From Phycisphaerales bacterium (GTDB lineage: Bacteria; Planctomycetota; Phycisphaerae; UBA1845), in NCBI GenBank assembly GCA_020639095.1, contig JACKHH010000016.1, positions 9,571 to 73,570 of the forward strand: 64,000 nt of DNA, read 5' to 3'. Below, in pieces: positions 8,441 through 16,899 of this stretch; the first letter of the stretch is position 1, and every line of letters begins with the position of its first letter. The notes below the pieces were generated by a model. That model saw only the letters and a program-made list of their open reading frames with translations. It searched no databases and had not been told where the DNA came from. The position numbers and the translations under genes were made by a program.

Positions 8441-8467
8441 CCGCTCGCTTACACGCGCGGCTCGGAT
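8441..8467 (+). repeat. Dispersed 27-bp repeat, copy A (diverged)
   Basis: Bases 8441-8467 read CCGCTCGCTTACACGCGCGG then CTCGGAT. This is a diverged copy of the element found at 18009-18035, 42690-42716 and 42807-42833, whose core on this strand is CCGCTCCCTTACAGTCGCGG. When translated it gives the 'LxYSRGSD' string often mis-annotated as protein in planctomycete genomes. Confidence 0.7.
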
Positions 8468-8477
8468 TGCTTTTTCC

Positions 8478-8852
8478 TTAATCGACAGCACCTTGGGCGT
8501 GGGCTTTCAGGTCTTCCAGCGAGACGAACTCCAGGGCCGAGATGTGCGTGGCTTCGAGGACGACCGGCGGCGCGACGCCCGCGTCGAGCGCTTCCTTCCA
8601 ACGTTCCACGCACAAGCACCAGCGATCGCCGGGATTGAGCCCCGGGAAACCGTACGCGGGCGCGGGAGTCTTCAAGTCGTTGCCCTGCTCGGCGGAATAG
8701 TCGAGGAAGGCAGGCGTCATTTCCGCGCAGACGATGTGCAGACCAATGTCCTCCGGCCCGGTCGCACAGAACCCGGTACGGTAGAACCCCGTGTTGTTCT
8801 CCCGGCAGCAAGGTTGCAAGTCGCCACCGAGTACGTTCTTGCCACGTGCCAT
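8478..8852 (-). CDS. DUF2237 family protein
   Basis: A 124-residue DUF2237 protein starting at the ATG at 8852 ('MARGKNVLGGDLQPCC'). The family hallmarks are present: the N-terminal 'NVLGGDLQPCC', 'TGFYRTG.C.TGPEDIGLH..CA.MT..FLDYS…GNDL', and 'GDRWCLCV.RW.EAL.AG.APPV.LEATH..AL' toward the end. Length is normal. The function is unknown; the conserved Cys residues suggest a ligand or metal site. Upstream in-frame starts run into a repeat array (8961-9200) and were rejected. Confidence 0.85.
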   Translation of the reverse strand: MARGKNVLGGDLQPCCRENNTGFYRTGFCATGPEDIGLHIVCAEMTPAFLDYSAEQGNDLKTPAPAYGFPGLNPGDRWCLCVERWKEALDAGVAPPVVLEATHISALEFVSLEDLKAHAQGAVD

Positions 8853-8960
8853 TGTTGCCGCTTTCCTCTCAACACCCACCACAATTGCCAAGTACGCCAC
8901 ACCGCGTTTGTCCAGCACGTCGTCAACCGGCGAGTTCGCCACGTGTGGGATTAGCATGCG

Positions 8961-9200
8961 ACCCGTTGGGACGCCAAAGGCGTCCCGGCCTGTAGCCCAG
9001 GGTTGCCGCGCAGCGGCTACCCTGGGAGTGCCTCGCCCAATTTCAATCAACCCCAACGGGGTTGCGGCCCCTCGCGTTGCCGACGCCGTTTCGTTTACGC
9101 CGGCCGCGACCCTTTCAGGGTCGTGTTCTCACATTGCCAATTAACCCAGGGTAGTGCCTGCGGCACAACCCTGGGCCATAGGCCAATGCCCCGTTGGGAC
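8961..9200. repeat. Intergenic cluster of short palindromes (CCCAGGG / GGGACGCC type)
   Basis: A gene-free stretch made of consecutive inverted repeats: GGGACGCC-aaa-GGCGTCCC (8968-8986), CCCAGGGT…ACCCTGGG (8996-9026), AACCCC-AAC-GGGGTT around 9049-9063, GACCC-tttca-GGGTC around 9109-9122, and CCCAGGGT…ACCCTGGG again (9145-9175). The strings recur in intergenic DNA of planctomycetes and related phyla. They could fold into consecutive hairpins downstream of rocD and upstream of the DUF2237 gene. Confidence 0.7.
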
Positions 9201-9297
9201 ATTTCGTTCGCAACCGCGACCGCCGCCCGAAAGTCGGCGCCTCATCGCAGCGCAACTCTTCTCGCGACCAGACGGTCGCGACTGATTACGTACAAGA

Positions 9298-10536
9298 CTA
9301 CGCCAGCACCTGGATGACGCGTTCGAGCGCCCAATCCAGATCGGCTTCGGAGATCATGAGCGGCGGCGCGATACGCATGACGTCGCTGACCGTATCCTTG
9401 CAGAGCATGCCTTCGTGCATGAGCTGCTTGCAGTACGGCTTGGCGGGTCCTGCATCCGCGGTCATCTGCACACCGATCAACAACCCCTTGCCCCGGACCT
9501 CTTTAACCTTCGAGCAGTTCGCCGCCCGGAGCTTCTCGCGGAAGGCCGCTCCCAACTTGCCGGCGCGCTCCGCGAGGTTCTCATCGACGAGCACGCGGAT
9601 CGCCTCACGCGCCACGGCACACGCGAGCGGGTTGCCACCGAACGTGCTGCCATGATCGCCCGGTTGGAAAACCCCAAGCACGGCTTTGCTGCCGACCACG
9701 GCGGACACCGGCATCACACCACCACCCAGCGCCTTGCCGAGGATGACGAGGTCGGGCTTGACCTCTGCATGGTCGACGGCGAAACGCTTGCCCGTACGCG
9801 CCAGGCCCGTCTGAATTTCGTCGGCGATCATCAGGATGTTGTGCTCGTCACACAGCGCGCGGATGTCGTTGATGTACCCTTCCGGCGGAACCACGACACC
9901 GCCTTCGCCCTGGATCGGCTCGAAGAGAACAGCCACCGTGTTTTCGGTGATCGCAGCCTTCAACGCGTCGGTGGAACCGTAGCGCACCTGCACAAAGCCA
10001 GGCGTATACGGACCGAAGTGCGCCCGCGTCTGTGGATCGTCGCTGAAGCTGATGATCGTGGTCGTGCGGCCATGGAAGTTGCCGCTGCACACGATGATCT
10101 GCGCCTTGCCGTCGGGCACGCCCTTCACGGTGTAGCCCCACTTGCGCGCGGTCTTGATCGCGGTCTCAACGCCCTCGGCGCCGGTGTTCATCGGCAGCAC
10201 CATGTCCATGTCGCAGAACGCGGTGAGCTCATGGCAGAACGGGCCGAACTGATCGTTCTGGAACGCACGCGACGTGAGCGTGAGCTTCTTCGCCTGCTCG
10301 ATGAACGCGTTCAAAATACGCGGATGGCTGTGCCCGAAGTTGAGCGCGGAGTACGCACTGAGGCAATCGAGATACTTCTTGCCGTCGACGTCCCACACCC
10401 AAGCGCCTTCACCGCGTGAAATCACCACCGGCAGCGGTGCATAGTTGTTCGCACTGTACTGCTCGACCATCTGCATGTGGCCTGCACTGTTCATTCCGTC
10501 CATGTGTGCCACCGCACTTTCTTCCAATTGCGTCAT
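9298..10536 (-). CDS. rocD: Ornithine-oxo-acid aminotransferase
   Basis: A 412-residue class III PLP aminotransferase. It transfers the delta-amino group of ornithine to 2-oxoglutarate, giving glutamate semialdehyde. Seen are 'YSANNYAPLPVVISRGEGAWVWDVDGKKYLD' at the N-terminus, the cofactor region 'MNTGAEGVETAIK.ARKWGY', 'NFHGRTTTIIS', 'LFEPIQGEGG', the 'IADEIQTG' Asp region and the Schiff-base lysine in 'LVILGKALGGGVMPVSAV'. These distinguish ornithine aminotransferase from acetylornithine and GABA enzymes. It lies on the same strand as argF. With that enzyme it could divert ornithine either to citrulline or to proline/glutamate. Confidence 0.92.
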   Translation of the reverse strand: MTQLEESAVAHMDGMNSAGHMQMVEQYSANNYAPLPVVISRGEGAWVWDVDGKKYLDCLSAYSALNFGHSHPRILNAFIEQAKKLTLTSRAFQNDQFGPFCHELTAFCDMDMVLPMNTGAEGVETAIKTARKWGYTVKGVPDGKAQIIVCSGNFHGRTTTIISFSDDPQTRAHFGPYTPGFVQVRYGSTDALKAAITENTVAVLFEPIQGEGGVVVPPEGYINDIRALCDEHNILMIADEIQTGLARTGKRFAVDHAEVKPDLVILGKALGGGVMPVSAVVGSKAVLGVFQPGDHGSTFGGNPLACAVAREAIRVLVDENLAERAGKLGAAFREKLRAANCSKVKEVRGKGLLIGVQMTADAGPAKPYCKQLMHEGMLCKDTVSDVMRIAPPLMISEADLDWALERVIQVLA

Positions 10537-10689
10537 CCCAATGTCTCCACGTCAGATTGCTATGCGCAGCGCCCGCGGTCCATCCGTTTAGCCGGCGCGC
10601 AAACCGCCGAAGCATACGGCATCCAGCCGGTCCTTGTCGACACCCACAGTGTAGTGATGTGTGACCAACACGATGTGGGACCGGCATCA

Positions 10690-10766
10690 TGTGGGACCGA
10701 CTTTCCAGTCGGTCTTTCTGCGGGGCCCCATCCTGCCGCAGACCGGCTGGAAAGCCGGTCCCACAT
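10690..10766. repeat. REP-like inverted pair (GGGACCG-type)
   Basis: TGTGGGACCGACTTTCCAGT followed by CGGTC (10690-10714) and GACCGGCTGGAAAGCCGGTC followed by CCACAT (10741-10766) are head-to-head copies of one palindromic unit. They occupy the space between rocD and the COG2403 gene. A third partial TGTGGGACCGG lies at 10675-10685. Confidence 0.75.
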
Positions 10767-10818
10767 CATCATGCTGGGCCACCCGTGACTTTATGCCGCA
10801 TGAACTGCTGACAATGCA

Positions 10819-12141
10819 CTACACCACGCGCGCGATCGCATCGGGCAGCACCTTCTCGTCGCGCGGCGAGAGATCGTAACGCACGCGCTGCGAGGGCTGC
10901 GGGATGTCGATCAGGCTCGCGAGATCGATCGGCGTACCCACCAGCACGAGGTCGCACGGTACCTTGCGAATGGTGGCTTCGAGTTCGCTGATCTGCTTCT
11001 CGCCGTAACCCATTGCCGGGAGTATCTCGGTCAGATGATTGTACTTCTCGAAGGTGGACTTGATCGAACCCACCGCGTAGGGGCGCGGGTCGATGATCTC
11101 GGCTGCTCCGTACTTCTTCGCGGCGACGTGCCCCGCGCCGAAGGTCATCTCGCCGTGGGTCAGCGTCGGTCCGTCCTCGACGACGAGCACGCGTTTGCCC
11201 TTCACTGCGTCCGGATTCTCGACCGACACGGGTGAATCCGCCTGCACGACGATCGCGCCCGAGTTGAGCCGCTTGACGTTCGCAAGCACCTTCGACACCG
11301 CTTCCGGCTTGGCGGTGCCGACCTTGTTCACGACGACGAGGTCAGCCATGCGCAGGTTGTGTTCGCCCGGGTAATAGCTGGATTCGTGGCCCGGGCGGTG
11401 CGGATCGGTCACGCAAATGTGCAGGTTGGGTTTGACGAACGGCGTGTCGTTGTTGCCGCCATCCCAGAGAATGACGTCCGCTTCCTTCTCGGCTTCGGCG
11501 AGGATGCGTTCGTAGTCGATACCGGCGAAGAGCAGGTTGCCGGCGCGGATGTGCGGTTCGTACTCCTCGCGTTCCTCGATGGTGCACTCGTGCCTGTCCA
11601 TGTCTTCGAGCGTGGCGTAGCGCTGGCACACCTGCTTGGTCAGGTCGCCATAGGGCATCGGGTGACGCAGCACGGCGATGCGTTTGCCCATCTCTTTGAG
11701 GATGCCGGAGACGAAGCGGGTGGTTTGGGATTTGCCACACCCGGTGCGCACGGCACACACCGCGATCACCGGTTTGTTGCTGCGGATCATGGTCGCGTGG
11801 GGGCTGAGCAATTGGAAATGCGCCCCCGCGACGTTGACTCGGCTGGCGAGCGACATGACCGTGTTGTACGGCAGATCGGAATACGCCAACACTGCCACGT
11901 CGATGTGATGATCGCGGATCAGCGATTCGAGCTGCTTCTCATCGTGAATGGGAATTCCCGAAGGATACCGCTCGCCGGTGAGCACCGGCGGATAGACGCG
12001 GCCGTCGATGTCGGGAATCTGCGTTGCAGTGAATGCGACGATTTCGGCGTCGCTGCGGTTTTTCCAATAGACGTTGAAGTCGTGGAAGTCGCGGCCTGCG
12101 GCTCCCATGATGATGACGCGTACGCGTTCGCTCGTGGACAC
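10819..12141 (-). CDS. COG2403-type P-loop NTPase (cyclic 2,3-diphosphoglycerate synthetase-like)
   Basis: A 440-residue protein of the COG2403 'predicted GTPase' family, commonly annotated after archaeal cyclic 2,3-diphosphoglycerate synthetase. The N-terminal Rossmann-like part begins 'VRVIIMGAAGRDFHDFNVYW'. The P-loop is at 131-141 (VRTGCGKSQTT), followed by 'VLRHPMPYGDL', 'ILWDGGNNDTPF…PHRPGHE' and 'VVNKVGTA' (NKxG-type base recognition). Length fits the archaeal enzyme. A bacterial role in cyclic diphosphoglycerate synthesis is not established. The position upstream of rocD and argF suggests a link to carbamoyl-phosphate or ornithine metabolism, but that is inference. Confidence 0.8.
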   Translation of the reverse strand: MSTSERVRVIIMGAAGRDFHDFNVYWKNRSDAEIVAFTATQIPDIDGRVYPPVLTGERYPSGIPIHDEKQLESLIRDHHIDVAVLAYSDLPYNTVMSLASRVNVAGAHFQLLSPHATMIRSNKPVIAVCAVRTGCGKSQTTRFVSGILKEMGKRIAVLRHPMPYGDLTKQVCQRYATLEDMDRHECTIEEREEYEPHIRAGNLLFAGIDYERILAEAEKEADVILWDGGNNDTPFVKPNLHICVTDPHRPGHESSYYPGEHNLRMADLVVVNKVGTAKPEAVSKVLANVKRLNSGAIVVQADSPVSVENPDAVKGKRVLVVEDGPTLTHGEMTFGAGHVAAKKYGAAEIIDPRPYAVGSIKSTFEKYNHLTEILPAMGYGEKQISELEATIRKVPCDLVLVGTPIDLASLIDIPQPSQRVRYDLSPRDEKVLPDAIARVV

Positions 12142-12433
12142 GCTATGTCCTCCCCGCGAAAAGGCCTCGGATTCTCAACCTGCTGACACAATGGTGGTCA
12201 AGCGATGGCGCAGAAAACGTGCGCCGGCAATGACGCTAAACGACAATGACGTCAAGCGATAATGCAGGATGCAAGCGGGGTTATGACAATTGAGCACCGC
12301 GACAGATGTGATCTTCGTTGGCTTGGACGAGCAGCATACCGCACCTCAACCCATGCACACGACTACGGTATTATATACGAGCACCCGGAGAGGAATGCAA
12401 CCACAATCGCGTCGCGGGCGAATGCGTGGGTTT

Positions 12434-13363
12434 TCAGCGAGCCGTCAGCACGACGACGGTGACATCGTCGGCATCGGCGGAGCGCCAGCTTGCCCGCGTA
12501 AGGCGCTGCTCGACGTCCGCGATAATCGCGTCCGCGGACAGTTCGGCAAGGCCGGCAAACCACGCGGTATCCGCGAGCGCAGTCGGGTGCGCACCGTAGG
12601 TGTCGTCGGCGATCAGCGCTTCGAGCCCATCCGTGTAAAACACAACCCGGTCGCCCGCTTGCAGCGTGAGATTGCGCGTCGGGAACGTCAGATCCGGCAG
12701 CGCGCCGAGCAACGTTCCATCGCTGGTGAGCAGTTGGGGCGCTTCGCCGTCGCGGAGCAGAATCAGGTGGGGATGTCCCGCACGCGCGAAACTGAGTTGA
12801 CGCGTGGTGGATTCGTAACGGGCGTGAAGCGCAGTGGCAAACTGACCTTCCGCAAGTTCGAGCGCGAGCAGTTCGCGATTCGCACGCGCCAGCACATCTT
12901 CGGGCGAGGGCGTATCGCCCTTTGCGTCCGCGGCTCGCACGCTCAGCGCCCGGCGAAGAAGCGGCGTCAACATACCCGCAGCCACACCGTGTCCGGAAAC
13001 ATCCGCGAGACTGATCGCCAGCGTGCCATCGTCAATCCGCTCGGCGGACAACATGTCGCCCGCGACGCCGTCAACGGGTTTGTACAGCCTGCGAATGTCG
13101 AGACCCGCGAACTGCGCCGTCTGCGGAAGCAACTCGCGTTGCACGCGGGCAGCGTCTTCGACCTGTGCGCGGAGGCGCTGCGATTCTTCACGCAACTGGT
13201 CGCGCTCGGCATCGAGCCGGCTGACTTCGCGCTGCAAACGCTCCACGAGCGAGAGCAGTGCGGTGAGTTCGCTGGATTCGTCGGACGGGAAGATACGTCG
13301 GTCGGCGAGCCAATCGGCTGGTTGCGTTGAACGCAGTTTCGACTCGAGGAGTTCTACGACCAT
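12434..13363 (-). CDS. SpoIIE/RsbU-type PP2C serine phosphatase
   Basis: A 309-residue protein with an N-terminal acidic stretch, a coiled coil at about 35-80 ('LVERLQREVSRLDAERDQLR'), and a SpoIIE phosphatase domain from about 83 to the end. Conserved blocks are 'AARVQRELLP', 'VAGDMLSAERID', 'LADVSGHGVAAGML', 'GHPHLILLR' and the terminal 'DADDVTVVVLTAR' metal-binding Asp pair. Family members dephosphorylate anti-anti-sigma factors. The coiled coil probably transmits a dimer signal. No partner STAS or anti-sigma gene is visible here. The neighbour on the same strand, 215 bp upstream, is the CHASE2 cyclase, suggesting a shared signalling theme. Confidence 0.88.
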   Translation of the reverse strand: MVVELLESKLRSTQPADWLADRRIFPSDESSELTALLSLVERLQREVSRLDAERDQLREESQRLRAQVEDAARVQRELLPQTAQFAGLDIRRLYKPVDGVAGDMLSAERIDDGTLAISLADVSGHGVAAGMLTPLLRRALSVRAADAKGDTPSPEDVLARANRELLALELAEGQFATALHARYESTTRQLSFARAGHPHLILLRDGEAPQLLTSDGTLLGALPDLTFPTRNLTLQAGDRVVFYTDGLEALIADDTYGAHPTALADTAWFAGLAELSADAIIADVEQRLTRASWRSADADDVTVVVLTAR

Positions 13364-13578
13364 CCTGACCTCAAGGTCCGACGCGAAAGGAGAGCACCGC
13401 GATCACCCGTTGCGGTGCACCATGGGATAACTGTGTTTCGGCGGAACGTAGAATTGTCTTGAGCGGAAGTGCGCGGCGCGAGCGCGCGTGTTTCGATCGC
13501 GCGCACGAGCGCGCTGCCGGCGCGCTGAACCCGGTCGAAAACTTGAACGAATCCGTCGAGCTTGGGTGGACGCGAATA

Positions 13579-16500
13579 CTACTTGGTGCGCAGTTCGATC
13601 GCGCGGTTCCAGTCGGGCGGCGGAGGCGATTCGCTGAACCGCTCGACCAGCGACAGATAAAGCTTGGTCGCCAAGTCGTCGGGGCGATCCGCGAGACAGG
13701 TCTGAAAACGCTCACCAGCCGATTGCCAGTGCTGGTTTTGGAACTGCTCGACGGCATCGCCGAACCGCTCCGCGTAGGCCATGCGGTCTTCACCCACCTC
13801 GCCGGCGCGTCCGAGCAGTTCGTAGACCGGGACTGCTTCCGCCTTCCCGATCACCTGAAGCGCCCCCAGCGACCGGAAGGCGTAGCCCGCGCCCGCAGCT
13901 TCTCGGCACGCACCGGAGACCAGGATCTGCGTTCCCAGGGCTTTGTTGGCGGATTCGAGGCGGGCTGCGAGGTTCACCGTGTCGCCGATGCAGGTATAGT
14001 CGGTCTGGTTTTCGCTGCCGAAGTAGCCGACGAAGACCGGCCCGCAATGCAGCCCGATCCGCATCCACAGCCCCATCAACTCCGGTCCGAACTCACTGCC
14101 CACCCGCTTCTTGAGGGCGTCCAACTTGGTCACCGTGGCCAGTGCGGCCTCACAGCCCGTTCGGGCGTGGTCCTCGACGGGCCAGATCGGGGCGTTGAAG
14201 AACGCAAAGATGCCGTCGCCCATGAACTTGTTGAAGGCGCGATAATCGATAAGCACCTCGCCCATCGCCCCCAGGTAGCTGTTCAGGATGGCGGTGGTCT
14301 GCTCAACCCCGAGGCGTTCGCTGATGTTGGTGAAGCCCTGGAGGTCGCTGAAGTAGCAGGTGACGTTGGCGGGCCGGGGGGTCAGCTCGAAGTTCTCGAT
14401 CTGCTCGGAGATCTGGGCGGCGATCGCGGGCGACGTGTTCCGTGAAAGTTCACGGGCGAGCGACCGGCGGTGACGCATTTCCGTGAGCTGGCGATAGAGC
14501 GTGATCAACGCCCACCCCACCAGGATGCTGACCATGGGGATGAAGGCCGCCAGGTTCGTGATGTACTTTTGCCAGACAACGATCGACCCCAACGCGTAGG
14601 TCACAGCCACAATGAACAGCACCGAGATCAGCGTCACCCAAGGCCCGCGTGAACTCGCCAGCAGCGTCACAATCATCCCGGTGACAATAATCAGCGCAAC
14701 GTTCGCCAACTGCGACGCGGGTTTTGGGATGCGGTTCTCCAGCAGCGTATTGAGCAGGTTCGCGTGTGCCATCACTCCGGGCATGTTGTTGTAGACCGGC
14801 GTGTTGACCATGTCTGCCTGGGCAGCGGCAGTGTGGCCCACGAAGCAGATGTTGCCGTTGATCCGCTCGCGCAGGCGGTCGATGCGCTCCTTGTTCCGCC
14901 GGGCGAGGTCGGCATTGCTTTGCTCGATCTGCGCAGGGTACTTCTCCGACACCATGCGGTCGTAGAGCGAACGCACGCGTTCAAAGAGCGCAGCCTCGTC
15001 CGCGCTCTCCGGCTGAAGCGGACGAATTTCCTGGTAAGCACGCTGCAAGTTGGCGAGCGCCTGCTTTTCGATGGGCCCAATCGCAGCGTCCAGTTCCGCG
15101 AGCTTGTCGCGATCGGCGTCGCTGAGAATCATGAGCGGGGCGCGACGGCGAATTTCGCTGCGCTCGCGTGCCTTGCTTTCGTAGTCGAGGTAGGCGGACT
15201 CAGCCTGCCCGTACATCAGGTCGACAGTCTTGGCTGACCAAGTCTGGAGGCTCGCGTAGTTGTCGAGAATGGCTTCGCGGTTGTCGGCGACCTCCATGAC
15301 ATAGGCAGCCGGGATGTGTACGAAGCTTTTGTCCCAGGTCGGTGGGCCCTCGCCCGGCTTCTTGGGATAATGCCAATTGAGCATCATCGCCCCGTTCTCA
15401 TCGAGCGGGACACGCCACTCCGTCGTGCCGCTGCGATTCGCCATGACCAGGGTGTGCCCGTCCTCGACGCGCAGACCCGCGACGTCGATATCGAGCACGT
15501 CGGCGGCCAGCGCGAACGCAATCTGCGGAACCACGCGGCCCTCGACGTTCGCGAGCAGCGGCACGTGTCGCACGATGCCGTCCGCTTCCTTCTCGAAAGA
15601 CACGAAGCCGATGCGTTTGGCGGCGGACGCGATCTGGTGAATCGGTAGCGTCGGATGCCCCGCGTTCGGAATGATGCCGCTCAACCGGTCGCGCAGCGGC
15701 AACTCCGCGCCGAACGCGAAACGCGACGACAGCACGTAGAAGTAGGCGCGCTGAAGGTCGGCGTGGTCCGGCGTGATGACATCCGACGGCACCCCGGGAA
15801 GAATGTGCGCGTAGACATCGGCGATGGTCGCGTCGGGCTCCTCGTCGAGGTATTGCTGCACAAGAAAACGCGCCGCCACCTCCTTGATCCGGCTGATGTG
15901 CTGCTGAACCTCGGCGAGGTCCATGTCCAGCTTCTGCGCCAACTCTTCATCGCTCAGTGCGAAGTCCTGCCGGAGCAGGCGGTCGAGGCGCGCATGCGCA
16001 TAGTACAACGCCGTGCGCGCGGGATCGTGCGGACCGATGGCACTGGCGAACGTCGCGAGATCGACGTCCGGATTCTCATCGATCACCGCGCGGGCGGCTG
16101 AGCGTATCCGCGCGATGTCATACTGCGGTGGTTCGAGGCGAAAGAACATCGCGACATAGGCATTGCCCGCGCTCCTGATGGCCGCAGCCAGCTCCTCATC
16201 GTGATGAATCGCCTGCGAAATCTGGATGCAGTCGCGTGAGCTACCCGATCCCGGGTCCAGGAGAATGTCGACGACGGGCTGAAGTTCGGGATCGATCTGG
16301 AGGCGCGGGTCATCAAAACCGGGATTGGTCTTTTCGGAATAGACAAGGTCGAGCAGGATTTCCTTCGCCCCGCACTCGTGCAGCAGGTTGATGAGCTGGG
16401 CGTGCTTGCGCCGCGGCCATGGCCAACGCCCGATGCGTTCGAGCGCAAGGTCATTGATGTCGATCATCACGATTCGCGGATCGGCATCGATGTGGTTCCA

Positions 16501-16641
16501 GTGGCGGAAGTTGTGGTCGAGGTAGCCGCGGTCGAGCCCGTCAAGCCAACCCGCAAGGTAGGCGACAACGGTCAGCACGGTCAGCGACGTGCCGACCAGC
16601 AACCCCAGAAAACGTTTGCGAATCCAACTCAGCCCGCTCAT
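13579..16641 (-). CDS. CHASE2-domain membrane class III adenylate cyclase
   Basis: A 1020-residue transmembrane receptor cyclase. A first TM helix (about 10-32) is followed by a large extracellular CHASE2 region containing 'ADPRIVMIDINDLALERIGRWPWPR' and 'PNAGHPTLPIHQIASAAKRIGFV'. This one carries a long helical insertion, residues about 460-620. Three TM helices follow at about 650-735, and then a class III cyclase domain at 756-945. Metal-binding Asp766 (FSDLQGFT) and Asp809 (KFMGDG), adenine-type Lys805 and Asp881 (TDYTCIGD), and Asn890/Arg894 (NLAAR) are all present, so it should be an active adenylate cyclase. The last 60 residues resemble a TPR-like helix pair. Confidence 0.9.
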   Translation of the reverse strand: MSGLSWIRKRFLGLLVGTSLTVLTVVAYLAGWLDGLDRGYLDHNFRHWNHIDADPRIVMIDINDLALERIGRWPWPRRKHAQLINLLHECGAKEILLDLVYSEKTNPGFDDPRLQIDPELQPVVDILLDPGSGSSRDCIQISQAIHHDEELAAAIRSAGNAYVAMFFRLEPPQYDIARIRSAARAVIDENPDVDLATFASAIGPHDPARTALYYAHARLDRLLRQDFALSDEELAQKLDMDLAEVQQHISRIKEVAARFLVQQYLDEEPDATIADVYAHILPGVPSDVITPDHADLQRAYFYVLSSRFAFGAELPLRDRLSGIIPNAGHPTLPIHQIASAAKRIGFVSFEKEADGIVRHVPLLANVEGRVVPQIAFALAADVLDIDVAGLRVEDGHTLVMANRSGTTEWRVPLDENGAMMLNWHYPKKPGEGPPTWDKSFVHIPAAYVMEVADNREAILDNYASLQTWSAKTVDLMYGQAESAYLDYESKARERSEIRRRAPLMILSDADRDKLAELDAAIGPIEKQALANLQRAYQEIRPLQPESADEAALFERVRSLYDRMVSEKYPAQIEQSNADLARRNKERIDRLRERINGNICFVGHTAAAQADMVNTPVYNNMPGVMAHANLLNTLLENRIPKPASQLANVALIIVTGMIVTLLASSRGPWVTLISVLFIVAVTYALGSIVVWQKYITNLAAFIPMVSILVGWALITLYRQLTEMRHRRSLARELSRNTSPAIAAQISEQIENFELTPRPANVTCYFSDLQGFTNISERLGVEQTTAILNSYLGAMGEVLIDYRAFNKFMGDGIFAFFNAPIWPVEDHARTGCEAALATVTKLDALKKRVGSEFGPELMGLWMRIGLHCGPVFVGYFGSENQTDYTCIGDTVNLAARLESANKALGTQILVSGACREAAGAGYAFRSLGALQVIGKAEAVPVYELLGRAGEVGEDRMAYAERFGDAVEQFQNQHWQSAGERFQTCLADRPDDLATKLYLSLVERFSESPPPPDWNRAIELRTK

Positions 16642-16723
16642 GGCGGATGATGGTAGCCGATCAGCAAGCGCGAGTCATGCACGATTGTGGGCACGATACG
16701 GCGAGGCGCTTTCCAAGGGTGGC

Positions 16724-16889
16724 ATGGACAAGCTCTGCTTGTCCATGGTGACAAAGTAGATGGCATCCAAGCTCGACTCGCACTCACGAATTGACGGGCT
16801 GGCATGCCCGTCGAGAGGGAATTGTGATGATACTTGGAAATTTGAACGCGTTTGCGGATTTGCCCACTGACAGGCGAAGCTTGTCAGTG
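16724..16889. repeat. REP-like inverted pair (GACAAGC-type)
   Basis: ATGGACAAGC-tct-GCTTGTCCAT (16724-16746) is a perfect 10-bp-arm palindrome preceded by GGGTGGC. CACTGACAGGC-gaa-GCTTGTCAGTG (16865-16889) is a related palindrome followed by CCACCC. The two units face each other between trpD and the cyclase gene. Nothing else is seen in 16642-16899. Confidence 0.7.
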
Positions 16890-16899
16890 CCACCCCGCG

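Noticed and set aside
8853..9056. N-terminal extension of the DUF2237 protein
   Set aside because: The extension runs into intergenic repeats, and the family N-terminus begins at 8852.
13459..14445. 328-codon plus-strand frame
   Set aside because: It is antisense to the cyclase catalytic domain, with no family features.
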